From NCBI GenBank assembly GCA_001771815.1, contig MEPU01000005.1:66346-100695 (forward strand): a stretch of DNA of 34,350 nt, written 5' to 3'. A program made the translations under genes and the position numbers. Below the pieces are notes generated by a model that was not told where the DNA came from, did not search any database, and saw only the letters and a list, made by a program, of their open reading frames with translations. Of this stretch, positions 7,655-14,698 are shown piece after piece. Numbering within the stretch: the first letter of the stretch is position 1; every line of letters starts with the position of its first letter. Origin of the DNA: Bdellovibrionales bacterium RIFCSPHIGHO2_01_FULL_40_29 (lineage in GTDB: Bacteria; Bdellovibrionota; Bdellovibrionia; Bdellovibrionales; Bdellovibrionaceae).

Positions 7655-10068
7655 AATTGAGTCCGTGTCTGTTGATGAGCAGCAACACCTCGTGGAAAAT
7701 CTAAAGCAAGTTTTTTTAAAATTTCAAGCTGTGAAATTTCAGGATTTTGCTTTTTGTAGTCTTCAATTTTACCTAGATCACGACCGTCGGTTGTTGCAAG
7801 CCAGTATTCAAGAGGCGTTGATTCAATAATAACGACAGCTCTGGAATCTTCGGCCATTAGAAAGGCTTCTGAATAAGATCCCCGCTCTTGACCTAATGAG
7901 GCAATCAGATCCACTTCGTTTGGATTAAGTCCTAATACCTCTTTAAGACGATCCTTATCTGCGCCTTTTTGCTTCAGGACCCACTTAATCGATGAATTCG
8001 GAAGAATCGCGTTGGCGATTTTACTTTTTGCGAAGTCATCAATATTTTGTGAGATAGCAATCGCGGATGCCATGTACTTTCTAAATGTTCTGAACACCTC
8101 CGCTATAAATAATGAAGCTGAGTCATTTTCCATCAACTTCCAACACTCATCAAGAATCAGAAATTTCATTTTAGATTTATCAGCTTGGACTTCACGCCAA
8201 ACAAAATCTGTAATGATAAACAAACATGCCGATTGTAGATCTGGATATGACTCCATTCCTTTCAGGTCAAAGCAGACAACAGAACGCTTTAGTTCTAAAG
8301 TCGTTTTTTGATCAACAAATTTCCCATAAGGCGAATTTCCGCACCAACTTGTTAAAATTTTGCCAATACGCTGAATATTAATGTCTTCATGATCAAGTAG
8401 AAGTTTTCTTAAATCTGATAGTCTTGGATTTTTTGAAAACTCATAAACTTTTTCAATCGCTGATTCAATTTCAGACTTTTCAAGTTTACCCAACTGAAGC
8501 TTTTCATTTTCTTTAGTCATGATTTCAACAAGACTTAAGATGAATTTTACTTTCTGACTGGTGGGTTTCGTTTCCCCAATCGTCAAATCAAACGGATTTA
8601 TTGACAAATCGGTATCAACACCCAGTTGAATATACTGGCCGTTAAAATTATCACAGATCTTTTTGTAAGAACCCCCAATATCAACGATAAATATTTTCGG
8701 ATTTTCCTTCATCATTTGCATCATCAGAATGTTAGTCATATAAGACTTACCACTTCCCGACCCACCGCTGACTATTTGGTTCGAATTCGTCAGCTCGCTT
8801 GTGAATGGATTGAAACTGACAAGACTACCTAAACGCGACCTAAGCAAAATCTTAGGATCTGTATGACCACCCCAAGGACCATAAACTGGAAGTAGATCAC
8901 ACAAATTTGAAGTTTTGATTCTTTTTACTCGTTCTTTACAGCGTGAATTTGGAATGGCTGATTCACTAAAAATATCAAACGCAGCCAAAGTTTCTTCCAT
9001 TGCCTCAGCACCGGCCATTTCACGAATCTTTACTAAAACTTCTGAGACTTTATTATCTAAGTCATCTAATGATGTCGACCGCACTAGAACTTGCAAGTTC
9101 ATGTGAAAAACCTTTTCACCGTGTGAAACCATCTGCTCAAGTAAAGTTTCAAGATCTCGAAATTTAGCTTCGGATTCTAAATCAGTAACGCCCACTCTTT
9201 TTCCTGAAACCATAGAAAATGCGATCCTGCGTTGGGTCTGCAAGGTCTCTAGCTCTTTTTGTTGATTCGGCACATGGACTGTGAGCGACAATCTGGTATC
9301 AAACGGAAGCTCCCGCAGTTTTGCCGCCATAACTGCATAAGTTTGATCCGGCAACAGCTTTAGCGTGATGACTCTGTAATTGTAGTCGCTCATCACAAAG
9401 CCTTTTTGATCAATGCCAACATCAGTGAATAGTAATCCGCTTCGAATATTGTCAGGGTTAACAGAGCCTAGAGCAATTTTACGATTTGGATTCCATTGCT
9501 GATACATGAGCTTCAGAAGAATTTCAGGACTCAAAAGTTCTGGTTCAAGACCCATTGCCGATAAACTTGAATTCAGGTCGTGCGAAAGTCGCTCGCTGGC
9601 TGCAAGCTCGTGCTTTAGTTTATCTTCTGCAATCATTTGAAAATCAGATGTATTCGAAAAAAAACTGGCCTTCTTCAATAACGAACTTATTGGTTTTCTT
9701 CTAACAAACAACATAAGCCCATGACTGGGTAGCAATCCGTCAGAATCTAATTCAGAAAACTTTAAAACCCTTGCTGCTGTTAGCTCACGAACGACATCAC
9801 TCTCTGAAATGTCTGACAGTTGATGCTTACTGATGATTTCATTATTGCCAGATTTGATGTCGCTCACCAGTTGAAAATCTATTTCTGGAGGCAATCCATT
9901 CAAAAATTGAATCAATTTTTGGGAATAATCATTGGCTTGATCTACGGACCAACAACTTGCATCTGTGGGTTTAAGCTTAAAACCTATGCCGAATGAACCA
10001 TCGGTAAAAATGATGTGATTTTCTTCCAGTCCCCAGACTTGCAAGTAATCAGCTAATTTTGCACTCAT
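7651..10068 (-). CDS. virB4: VirB4/TraC-family T4SS ATPase
   Basis: An 805-residue protein of the usual VirB4/TraC length. The N-terminal domain (about 1-400) carries the TraC-type pattern ending before the P-loop SGGSGSGKSYM at about 430-440. Walker B is KFLILDECWKLM at about 633-644, followed by ISQNIDDF and the C-terminal LKQKGADKDRL segment. The ATPase drives pilus biogenesis and substrate transfer at the inner membrane. It overlaps the TraL-like gene upstream and the VirB5-like gene downstream by 4 bp each, so it is tightly coupled. With no VirB11 present, this and the FtsK-like protein are the only motors seen for the apparatus. Confidence 0.95.
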   Translation of the reverse strand: MSAKLADYLQVWGLEENHIIFTDGSFGIGFKLKPTDASCWSVDQANDYSQKLIQFLNGLPPEIDFQLVSDIKSGNNEIISKHQLSDISESDVVRELTAARVLKFSELDSDGLLPSHGLMLFVRRKPISSLLKKASFFSNTSDFQMIAEDKLKHELAASERLSHDLNSSLSAMGLEPELLSPEILLKLMYQQWNPNRKIALGSVNPDNIRSGLLFTDVGIDQKGFVMSDYNYRVITLKLLPDQTYAVMAAKLRELPFDTRLSLTVHVPNQQKELETLQTQRRIAFSMVSGKRVGVTDLESEAKFRDLETLLEQMVSHGEKVFHMNLQVLVRSTSLDDLDNKVSEVLVKIREMAGAEAMEETLAAFDIFSESAIPNSRCKERVKRIKTSNLCDLLPVYGPWGGHTDPKILLRSRLGSLVSFNPFTSELTNSNQIVSGGSGSGKSYMTNILMMQMMKENPKIFIVDIGGSYKKICDNFNGQYIQLGVDTDLSINPFDLTIGETKPTSQKVKFILSLVEIMTKENEKLQLGKLEKSEIESAIEKVYEFSKNPRLSDLRKLLLDHEDINIQRIGKILTSWCGNSPYGKFVDQKTTLELKRSVVCFDLKGMESYPDLQSACLFIITDFVWREVQADKSKMKFLILDECWKLMENDSASLFIAEVFRTFRKYMASAIAISQNIDDFAKSKIANAILPNSSIKWVLKQKGADKDRLKEVLGLNPNEVDLIASLGQERGSYSEAFLMAEDSRAVVIIESTPLEYWLATTDGRDLGKIEDYKKQNPEISQLEILKKLALDFPRGVAAHQQTRTQL

Positions 10069-10388
10069 GTAGACTTCCTTTGTAAAAGAGTTGGAGCAGG
10101 CGTTTGATTTGTTGGATCATCAAAGGCTGAAAGAATACCCGGCTTGATTTGAAATCTGAGCCAATGAATTAGGTAATTGTCAGGCTTTCCGCGCTTAGTG
10201 AGTTTAATCGTTAAAGCGATTGCAGCACTTGGCAGCCAGACAAAAAGCATCTTCAAGTTGGTTGTTCCAAACAGAAAATTTAAAATCGACATCGTTAAAA
10301 AAATGAAAAGCAAATCTGGAATTTCATAACCCATGATCATCATTTTTTTGTCCAAGCATCGACTGACTTCGGTCACTTTTAATTCCAT
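10065..10388 (-). CDS. TraL/VirB3-like membrane protein
   Basis: A 107-residue protein with two adjacent membrane helices (about 24-42 and 45-62) and a cytoplasmic C-terminal part containing the TraL-like run KRGKPDNYLIHWLRFQ. TraL/VirB3 proteins sit in the inner membrane next to VirB4, and some are fused to it. Here the stop overlaps the VirB4 start by 4 bp (ATGA). It lies just downstream of the pilin gene, the canonical B2-B3-B4 order. The ending is proline/threonine-rich. Confidence 0.8.
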   Translation of the reverse strand: MELKVTEVSRCLDKKMMIMGYEIPDLLFIFLTMSILNFLFGTTNLKMLFVWLPSAAIALTIKLTKRGKPDNYLIHWLRFQIKPGILSAFDDPTNQTPAPTLLQRKST

Positions 10389-10443
10389 TTTAAAAACTCC
10401 AAAAAAGTTAGGCCTCCGATTAAACGAAAGCCCTTTGTTAAAA

Positions 10444-10728
10444 TTAGTGAATCAATGATTGAATCCAACTCACGATACTAGGCGCTCCGAAACCAATAGC
10501 GGCGCCTATGATGGCAAGAACCAAATGGTTTCTGGCATTGGGACTACCGGCAACAAACGAAAGCCCTGCGAAGACAAGACCGATGATGGCGACCAACGGT
10601 AATATTGTTCCGATCAGTTTTGATTGAACTGCTGCAAGGCTGGACTCGACGCTACAGAAACCAAGCAATGGAAACGCAACTATAAGAATCAATGTGATAG
10701 CAGAAAACACTTTTTGATTGTTCAACAT
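10444..10728 (-). CDS. VirB2/TrbC-type major pilin
   Basis: A 94-residue protein with an N-terminal signal/membrane segment (about 8-25, FSAITLILIVAFPLLGF) and two further hydrophobic helices (about 38-62 and 68-90). They are separated by a short polar loop, SPNARNH. This hairpin topology and length match VirB2/TrbC/TraA pilins. It lies 55 bp upstream of the TraL-like gene and is probably cleaved after the first segment. The 55-bp gap is one of the larger ones in this operon. Confidence 0.85.
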   Translation of the reverse strand: MLNNQKVFSAITLILIVAFPLLGFCSVESSLAAVQSKLIGTILPLVAIIGLVFAGLSFVAGSPNARNHLVLAIIGAAIGFGAPSIVSWIQSLIH

Positions 10729-10731
10729 GAC

Positions 10732-11091
10732 CTACTCCTTATGATTTTGTTTTTGTGGATAAAGTGACATGTACACATAGGCCCGTAACATCGGAAATCG
10801 AACTTCTAAATAGCTTTGAAGTTTTGAATCCAAAACACCATTCCCAACGGGATTCAGAAATTTCAATTGCTTTTTATTATCGACGATCATTCGGGAATAG
10901 ACTGTGTACTTATCAGCAGCATTTTGATTTTTAACCAGATAGTAAGTATATCCTGGAAACATCATAAGCCTAATTTTGTAGTAGCTCACGCCATCATCTT
11001 TAAATGCGGCTCCCACTAAAAGCTTTGCTTCAATTACGTTGTCTTTACGAAATCCGGTGAAGATTTCATGTTTTTCACTTTGCATATTCAT
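10732..11091 (-). CDS. Unknown protein upstream of the pilin gene
   Basis: The family is not recognised. A 119-residue soluble protein with no signal peptide or membrane segment. It is rich in aromatic strands (SYYKIRLMMFPGYTYYLVKN, then a helix-like C terminus AYVYMSLYPQ), suggesting a compact alpha/beta fold. It lies 3 bp before the pilin gene and 1 bp after the preceding gene, so it is part of the transfer operon. A regulatory, single-strand-binding-like or chaperone role could fit but nothing in the sequence decides it. Confidence 0.7.
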   Translation of the reverse strand: MNMQSEKHEIFTGFRKDNVIEAKLLVGAAFKDDGVSYYKIRLMMFPGYTYYLVKNQNAADKYTVYSRMIVDNKKQLKFLNPVGNGVLDSKLQSYLEVRFPMLRAYVYMSLYPQKQNHKE

Positions 11092-11092
11092 T

Positions 11093-11428
11093 TTAAATTC
11101 CTTTGTTAGTTAAATTACGATCACACGTAACGCGAACTTCTTTTTGAAGTTCTAAAAATTTGTTAAAAACTAGATTTCTAGATTTTTCAGTAGGAGTTAA
11201 TAATTCCCACAAAAAACTCAGATCAGTTTCTAACTGCCTAAGGTTCAATTTTGTTTGTTCGTCGATTCGTTGAACTTGTTTTAAAAGCTCAAGTTGATTC
11301 TCTATTTCTTGAATTTTACGAGTCATTTTTGAATTAACTGCCAGCTCGAGCACACTCAAAGTTCCGTACCAGTCACGAAACAGTTTTTGAATTTTAGATG
11401 ATTCATGACTTAAAAATATTTTTGCCAT
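11093..11428 (-). CDS. Unknown small coiled-coil protein
   Basis: The family is not recognised. A 111-residue protein, almost entirely helical. A heptad-like stretch in the middle (KIQEIENQLELLKQVQRIDE then LNLRQLETDLSFLWELL) predicts a coiled coil at about 38-80. There is no signal peptide. It overlaps the preceding gene by 19 bp and is followed 1 bp later by the next, so translation is coupled. The coiled coil suggests oligomerisation or an adaptor role in the transfer operon, but that is inference. Confidence 0.7.
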   Translation of the reverse strand: MAKIFLSHESSKIQKLFRDWYGTLSVLELAVNSKMTRKIQEIENQLELLKQVQRIDEQTKLNLRQLETDLSFLWELLTPTEKSRNLVFNKFLELQKEVRVTCDRNLTNKGI

Positions 11429-11631
11429 AAGTCTTTCGCCCGATTTCTATCAATTTCTTTTTGCGGCTCAAAATCTTTGAATTCCGGTGGCAGCGGCTCA
11501 CTGACCATAAATTCTTTGTTAAACCAACTTCGAACTTTTCGAGTGGCTTCGCTCACTTTTCGTCGTGAAATTTTAAAGTTTTCAGATTCAAAAAAAATCT
11601 GCTCTAAAATCCCTGGCTTTTTCTGTTGCAC
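11410..11631 (-). CDS. Unknown 73-residue first gene of the transfer operon
   Basis: The family is not recognised. This is the leading gene of the minus-strand operon, basic and helical in the middle (SRRKVSEATRKVRSWF), suggesting nucleic acid or protein binding. Translation begins at a GTG at 11631 supported by a near-perfect ribosome site, GGAG with 5-6 bases of spacing (11634-11641 on the plus strand read in reverse). First-position small basic proteins in such operons are often regulators, but no HTH is clear. Confidence 0.7.
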   Translation of the reverse strand: MQQKKPGILEQIFFESENFKISRRKVSEATRKVRSWFNKEFMVSEPLPPEFKDFEPQKEIDRNRAKDLWQKYF

Positions 11632-11651
11632 TTATTCTCCTTTTTTAGTTG

Positions 11652-11842
11652 TGAGACTCTAACGGTCTCGAAAGGTAATAAGAGCAAAGCCGTGCCAAGC
11701 GGTTTGAACAGTCGCGAAAAATGTTAAGTGCTTAATTTTATTTTGATTTTATGATTTAACTCGAGTCTCAACGTTGAGACTGAGTCTCACGAGTCTCAGC
11801 GCGAGTCTCACTGACGTCATGCAAAATGAGACTGGAGTCTCA
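11652..11842. promoter_or_regulatory. Cluster of TGAGACT/AGTCTCA operator-like sites
   Basis: The 311-bp gap between the transfer operon and the plus-strand gene holds a repeated half-site. AGTCTCAACGTTGAGACT at 11764-11781 is a perfect 18-bp palindrome. GAGTCTCA recurs in direct orientation at 11763, 11782, 11791, 11803 and 11835. TGAGACT-GG-AGTCTCA at 11827-11842 is a second inverted repeat. A looser pair, GAGAC...GTCTC, sits at 11653-11669 close to the start of the operon. The layout looks like a cooperative operator or activator array. Protein identity is not shown by the sequence; the NtrC-type regulator at 16185-17555 is a candidate. Confidence 0.7.
11683..11698 (-). promoter_or_regulatory. 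Sigma-54-like promoter element with short spacing
   Basis: Read on the minus strand, TTGGCACG at 11698-11691 and TTGCT at 11687-11683 match the -24 and -12 elements of sigma-54 promoters. The GG and GC doublets are separated by 9 rather than the usual 10 bases, which normally impairs function. The operon's first GTG is about 50 bases downstream and the palindromes are about 65-145 bases upstream, the usual geometry for NtrC-type enhancers. It may be a degenerate or chance match. Confidence 0.35.
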
Positions 11843-11942
11843 GGCTAGGCGAAATTGAAACTGGTGCAAAACTGTACCTGAGCCTTCAATATTATGCTAC
11901 TATCCTTCATACGAATAGTAATATTTCGGAAAGAAGTTAAGA

Positions 11943-12674
11943 ATGACTGTTGCATATTCAGCGTACTCAAAAGATAAAAAACAATTTGTCATGGGAGCGG
12001 ACAATCTTGAAGGTTGGTCAGGAGGAATTGTTTCTAAAATAAGAGTAGTTTTGGATAGATTCGCTATTTGTGTAACCGGATGTGATAATACAATTCATGC
12101 TTTCGACGGTATGATAAAAGTGATTTCTGACGATATAGAGCTTGAAGCTGGATGGTTTGATATACATGAGGTTATGAGCGATCTTGTGCTTTGGACAAAA
12201 AAATACACCGAGCAGCAAGTCATAGAGCACGCCCTCACCCCCGAGGTAAAACGTTGTTTAAATGCACCACAGGATTGCGAGCCGACCGTCATAGTTTTTG
12301 ACTCCAAAACTTTCGAGTTATTTGAAGTTGAGATGAAAAATATTTATCCACCACAAAAGTTCGATGTCAAATCGGCCAAGAAGAGTCCTCTCAAAGAAGG
12401 AGTTTTGCATCTTCACGCAATGGCAACAAATAGAACACTACAGGTATCGGAGATTCCCTTACCGTTAGAGATTTTTGATCAGCCAAAATTAGAACTTGAA
12501 GCTTTAATAAATCTAGATAAAGATTTTCATAATCTTGCAAGGTCAAGCCAGCCTGGCACACCTAATATTGGAGATTTAGGCTCTTTCTGTTATTTTAATG
12601 ATGGTAAAGTAATATATGTAAATTTGTGCTCTCCGGGTTCTTCAAAAGAATCTGATAACATTATTAAAAAATAA
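11943..12674 (+). CDS. Proteasome-like Ntn-hydrolase candidate
   Basis: A 243-residue protein with no signal peptide. It opens with MTVAYSAYSKDKKQF and then VMGADN and IVSKIRVV, ending the region with FAICVTGCD. This order matches 20S proteasome beta-type proteins: a threonine that becomes N-terminal after Met removal (T2), an aspartate (D20), a lysine (K32) and a glycine after a hydrophobic strand. The C-terminal half is less characteristic. It is preceded by GGAAAGAAG about 6-14 bases before ATG and transcribed away from the transfer operon. If active it would be a self-compartmentalised or monomeric peptidase/amidase, but catalytic competence is inferred from these few residues only. Confidence 0.5.
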   Translation: MTVAYSAYSKDKKQFVMGADNLEGWSGGIVSKIRVVLDRFAICVTGCDNTIHAFDGMIKVISDDIELEAGWFDIHEVMSDLVLWTKKYTEQQVIEHALTPEVKRCLNAPQDCEPTVIVFDSKTFELFEVEMKNIYPPQKFDVKSAKKSPLKEGVLHLHAMATNRTLQVSEIPLPLEIFDQPKLELEALINLDKDFHNLARSSQPGTPNIGDLGSFCYFNDGKVIYVNLCSPGSSKESDNIIKK

Positions 12675-12697
12675 ATTCGTAATGATATATCAATTTT

Positions 12698-12805
12698 CAA
12701 CTAAAACTCGACGGCTGTTACCAGCCCCAGCTCTTTCGACCGCCTAAAAAAAGTATCCCTTGATACATTCAAAGCCTTCGCAGCAAGCGTTCGATTGCTA
12801 TTGGC
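12698..12805 (-). pseudogene. Displaced C-terminal fragment of the NtrC-type regulator gene
   Basis: Bases 12717-12805 align without gaps to 16201-16289, with about 84 of 89 identical. The matched part encodes the Fis-type HTH end LAAKALNVSR...FFRR.KELGLVT. Read on the minus strand, the copy continues in frame for AVEF to a stop near 12698 instead of the native GRRA ending. It has no start or upstream domains, so it is a remnant. Four of the five base differences change an amino acid. Confidence 0.8.
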
Positions 12806-12831
12806 TGCACCTCAAGATGAAGTAATTTTAT

Positions 12832-13200
12832 TCAACAAAAAACTTCTACAGCAAATTGGTTTGGATCTACGAAGCAAATTGCATCTTCTCTTTGAGTAAG
12901 AATTTTAATATCCTTTTGCTTTAGCTCTTCGACTAAAGATTTTAGTTCTTGCTGACTACCACCTTTAAAGGCGATGTGATTCATACCCGCAGCCTGCCTG
13001 TTATTAATGAACTGGCGGTGTGCCGGCTCTACTTCTACGAAGACCAGGTAAGTTTGATTTTTATGAGCATAGCTAATTCCAGCATCCCAATTCTGATATT
13101 CGGTGTATCCCATTTTGGAAAGAAACCATCCCCAAAACAGTTTAGTTTTCTCTAGGCCGTTAACATAGTACTCGACGTGATGAATTTGTCCATATTCCAT
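12832..13200 (-). CDS. VOC-superfamily (glyoxalase/bleomycin-resistance-like) protein
   Basis: A 122-residue single-domain protein with the VOC layout. It opens with IHHVEYYVNGLEKTKLFWGW (a metal-ligand-type histidine in the first strand), has a second half-site at MNHIAFKG, and ends FVDPNQFAVEVF with the usual final-strand glutamate. Such proteins are metal-dependent lyases, dioxygenases or antibiotic-binding proteins. Substrate cannot be read from sequence. It is the last gene of the minus-strand accessory block, next to the regulator fragment, and is preceded by a GAGGA ribosome site. Confidence 0.85.
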   Translation of the reverse strand: MEYGQIHHVEYYVNGLEKTKLFWGWFLSKMGYTEYQNWDAGISYAHKNQTYLVFVEVEPAHRQFINNRQAAGMNHIAFKGGSQQELKSLVEELKQKDIKILTQREDAICFVDPNQFAVEVFC

Positions 13201-13292
13201 GAGTTCCTCTTTGAGAGACTTTTATCGCTACAAGAGCATTCTGTAAAGAAGACTAATCTAAATGACAGATTCGCGCTATTCTGTAAGCTCGG

Positions 13293-13459
13293 TTTTATAC
13301 GATTTGACCGATTTTTTTGAAATAGCACCCACTGATTAGAAGGTTCTAAGTTTCGAGACTGATCCGAAAGGTTCGCCTTTAAAGGGTGTTCGTATCTACG
13401 ATCAGAACAAAGTCATTTGCAGCTTCAAAATGCTCAGGGGTTCTGAGTCTTGAAGCTGC
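13293..13459. repeat. Structured intergenic repeat, copy 1
   Basis: Collinear, diverged copy of 13932-14098. Shared blocks in order are ttttatacgatttgac (identical 16 bases), a gattagaa block, cctttaaagggtgttcg (1 mismatch) and cttcaaaatgctcagg (1 mismatch). It carries a TCGTA/TACGA hairpin at 13390-13401. It also has a 10-bp stem GCAGCTTCAA/TTGAAGCTGC (13419-13428 with 13450-13459) whose loop holds a nested CTCAG/CTGAG pair. It lies just 3' of the small secreted-protein gene and contains no ORF. Confidence 0.65.
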
Positions 13460-13472
13460 ACAGAGAAGTGGA

Positions 13473-13826
13473 TTAATGGCCAGCTGGAACAAAGGTACCG
13501 CTTGGGTACAGGATTCCATTTGCCTTCTGTAGCTTGCAAAATTTAATATCTTCGATGTTGCCAGTATTCACCGCAACTTTTTTAAGGATAACCATATCCA
13601 GGTTCCCACCGATGACAGTTGATGAGTGCATCACAAGAGTTCTATTTGCTAATAAATCATAAAAAGAACCGTTTAGGAAAGTCTGTGATTGTTTGATCTG
13701 AAAAGACACATTCAAATTATTTTGGAATTCTCTATCAGAGAAGCAAGAATAGATTCCTTCGTACTGATTGGCAAACACTGTCGAAGACATTAACAACAAG
13801 CTCAAAATTGTTATCAGTTTTTTCAT
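13473..13826 (-). CDS. Small secreted protein of unknown function
   Basis: The family is not recognised. A 117-residue protein with a strong signal peptide (about 1-19, ending VFA before NQYEG). The short mature beta-rich domain of about 98 residues has two cysteines (in IYSCFSD and IKFCKLQ) that could form a disulphide. It is preceded by AAGGAG 5 bases before the ATG. It lies between two copies of the structured repeat, one 3' of this gene and one 3' of the DUF952 gene. It is probably periplasmic or secreted. Confidence 0.75.
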   Translation of the reverse strand: MKKLITILSLLLMSSTVFANQYEGIYSCFSDREFQNNLNVSFQIKQSQTFLNGSFYDLLANRTLVMHSSTVIGGNLDMVILKKVAVNTGNIEDIKFCKLQKANGILYPSGTFVPAGH

Positions 13827-13931
13827 GAGAACTCCTTTAATTAAGTTTCGTTATCTTACAAACAACCTCCATGGAAGGTTCGTGCCAAAACCAAATCAAT
13901 CACGGCAGGTCGTCGTGTTACTTGAACTCTA

Positions 13932-14098
13932 TTTTATACGATTTGACTGAATTTTTAGAAGTAACGCTCGTTGATTAGAAAGCTCAGGAATCCATCCAGT
14001 TCAGGATTGACTGCCTTTCAAGGGTGTTCGCGCCTGCGAACGAAACAAGAGCACCTGATACTTCAAAAAGCTCAGGTGCTATGGACTTTGGAACACCA
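13932..14098. repeat. Structured intergenic repeat, copy 2
   Basis: Second copy of the 13293-13459 element, offset 639 bp, so the repeat unit contains one gene. The hairpin equivalent to TCGTA/TACGA of copy 1 is here GTTCGC-gcct-GCGAAC (14026-14041). The bases differ but pairing is kept, which favours a functional structure. A second stem, AGCACCTG/CAGGTGCT (14050-14057 with 14073-14080), sits where copy 1 has its long stem. It lies immediately 3' of the DUF952 gene. Confidence 0.65.
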
Positions 14099-14108
14099 AG
14101 ATGGAGTG

Positions 14109-14444
14109 TTATCTGGTCAATTCCACAGGTAATTCAAACTCACCATTAGGCCTCGGATGAAATGGATGCACGCGGACAACAGCACTGATGTTCAATTTGC
14201 CATACAGATGGGGGAACTTTTCTTCAGTCTCTCCTTCATATTTAATCGGAGCACTTAAATTTCCCTCATCAATCTCTAATAAAACTAAGTCCTGCCGCCC
14301 TTTAAATAGGAAATTACCAACTCTGATAAATTGATCGATATTCGAACAATGAATAAACCCTTCAACTTCGAGCGACGGCACTTGGTACCATCCTTCTTTG
14401 ATGGATTTCATCCATATTTCTTTTTCAGCAATATGAAAAATCAT
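14109..14444 (-). CDS. DUF952 family protein
   Basis: A protein of about 111 residues matching the DUF952 pattern along its length: IFHIAEKEIWMKSIKEGWY, then GFIHCS, LVLLEIDEG, KYEGE, FPHLYGKLN and VVRVHPF. Family members are small cytoplasmic proteins with an ADP-ribosyltransferase-like fold, and their function is not established. An ATG at 14474 is in frame, but the ribosome-site-like AGGAGG lies downstream of it and the domain starts at MIFHI, so 14444 is preferred. Confidence 0.85.
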   Translation of the reverse strand: MIFHIAEKEIWMKSIKEGWYQVPSLEVEGFIHCSNIDQFIRVGNFLFKGRQDLVLLEIDEGNLSAPIKYEGETEEKFPHLYGKLNISAVVRVHPFHPRPNGEFELPVELTR

Positions 14445-14625
14445 AACTGAAATATATGACGTCCTCCTTATCATGTCCAGTTAGGGAATCGTTTTCAGCG
14501 ACCCGCGACATATTGGATCTGAGGATTTTGAAACCCATTTTACTATTTTTTAATAGAAGCGGACTTTGACAAAAAGGCCCATGATTAGAGTGCCTTCATA
14601 GTGTTATTACCTTTGAACTACAAAT

Positions 14626-14661
14626 ACAAAAAACCACTGATCAGAAATTGTTCAGTGGTTT
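14626..14661 (-). terminator. Rho-independent terminator of the ChaN/EreA-like gene
   Basis: A 10-bp perfect stem AAACCACTGA/TCAGTGGTTT (14631-14640 with 14652-14661) has an 11-base loop. On the minus strand it is followed by a T-rich run. It lies 38 bp after the stop of the gene at 14699-15523. Confidence 0.8.
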
Positions 14662-14698
14662 TAGATTTCATCGCTAAAAAAATAGGTTACGATCCACA

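Noticed and set aside
11763-11842. CRISPR array
   Set aside because: The repeated unit is only 8 bp with irregular spacing and forms palindromes, and no cas genes are near.
13419-13459. Intrinsic terminator of the small secreted-protein gene
   Set aside because: The stem is strong, but no T-run follows on either strand, so it was kept as part of the repeat.
13293-14098. Integron attC sites between small accessory genes
   Set aside because: The genes share orientation and each is followed by a structured repeat, but the core sites (GTTRRRY and its complement) are not found and no integron integrase is present.
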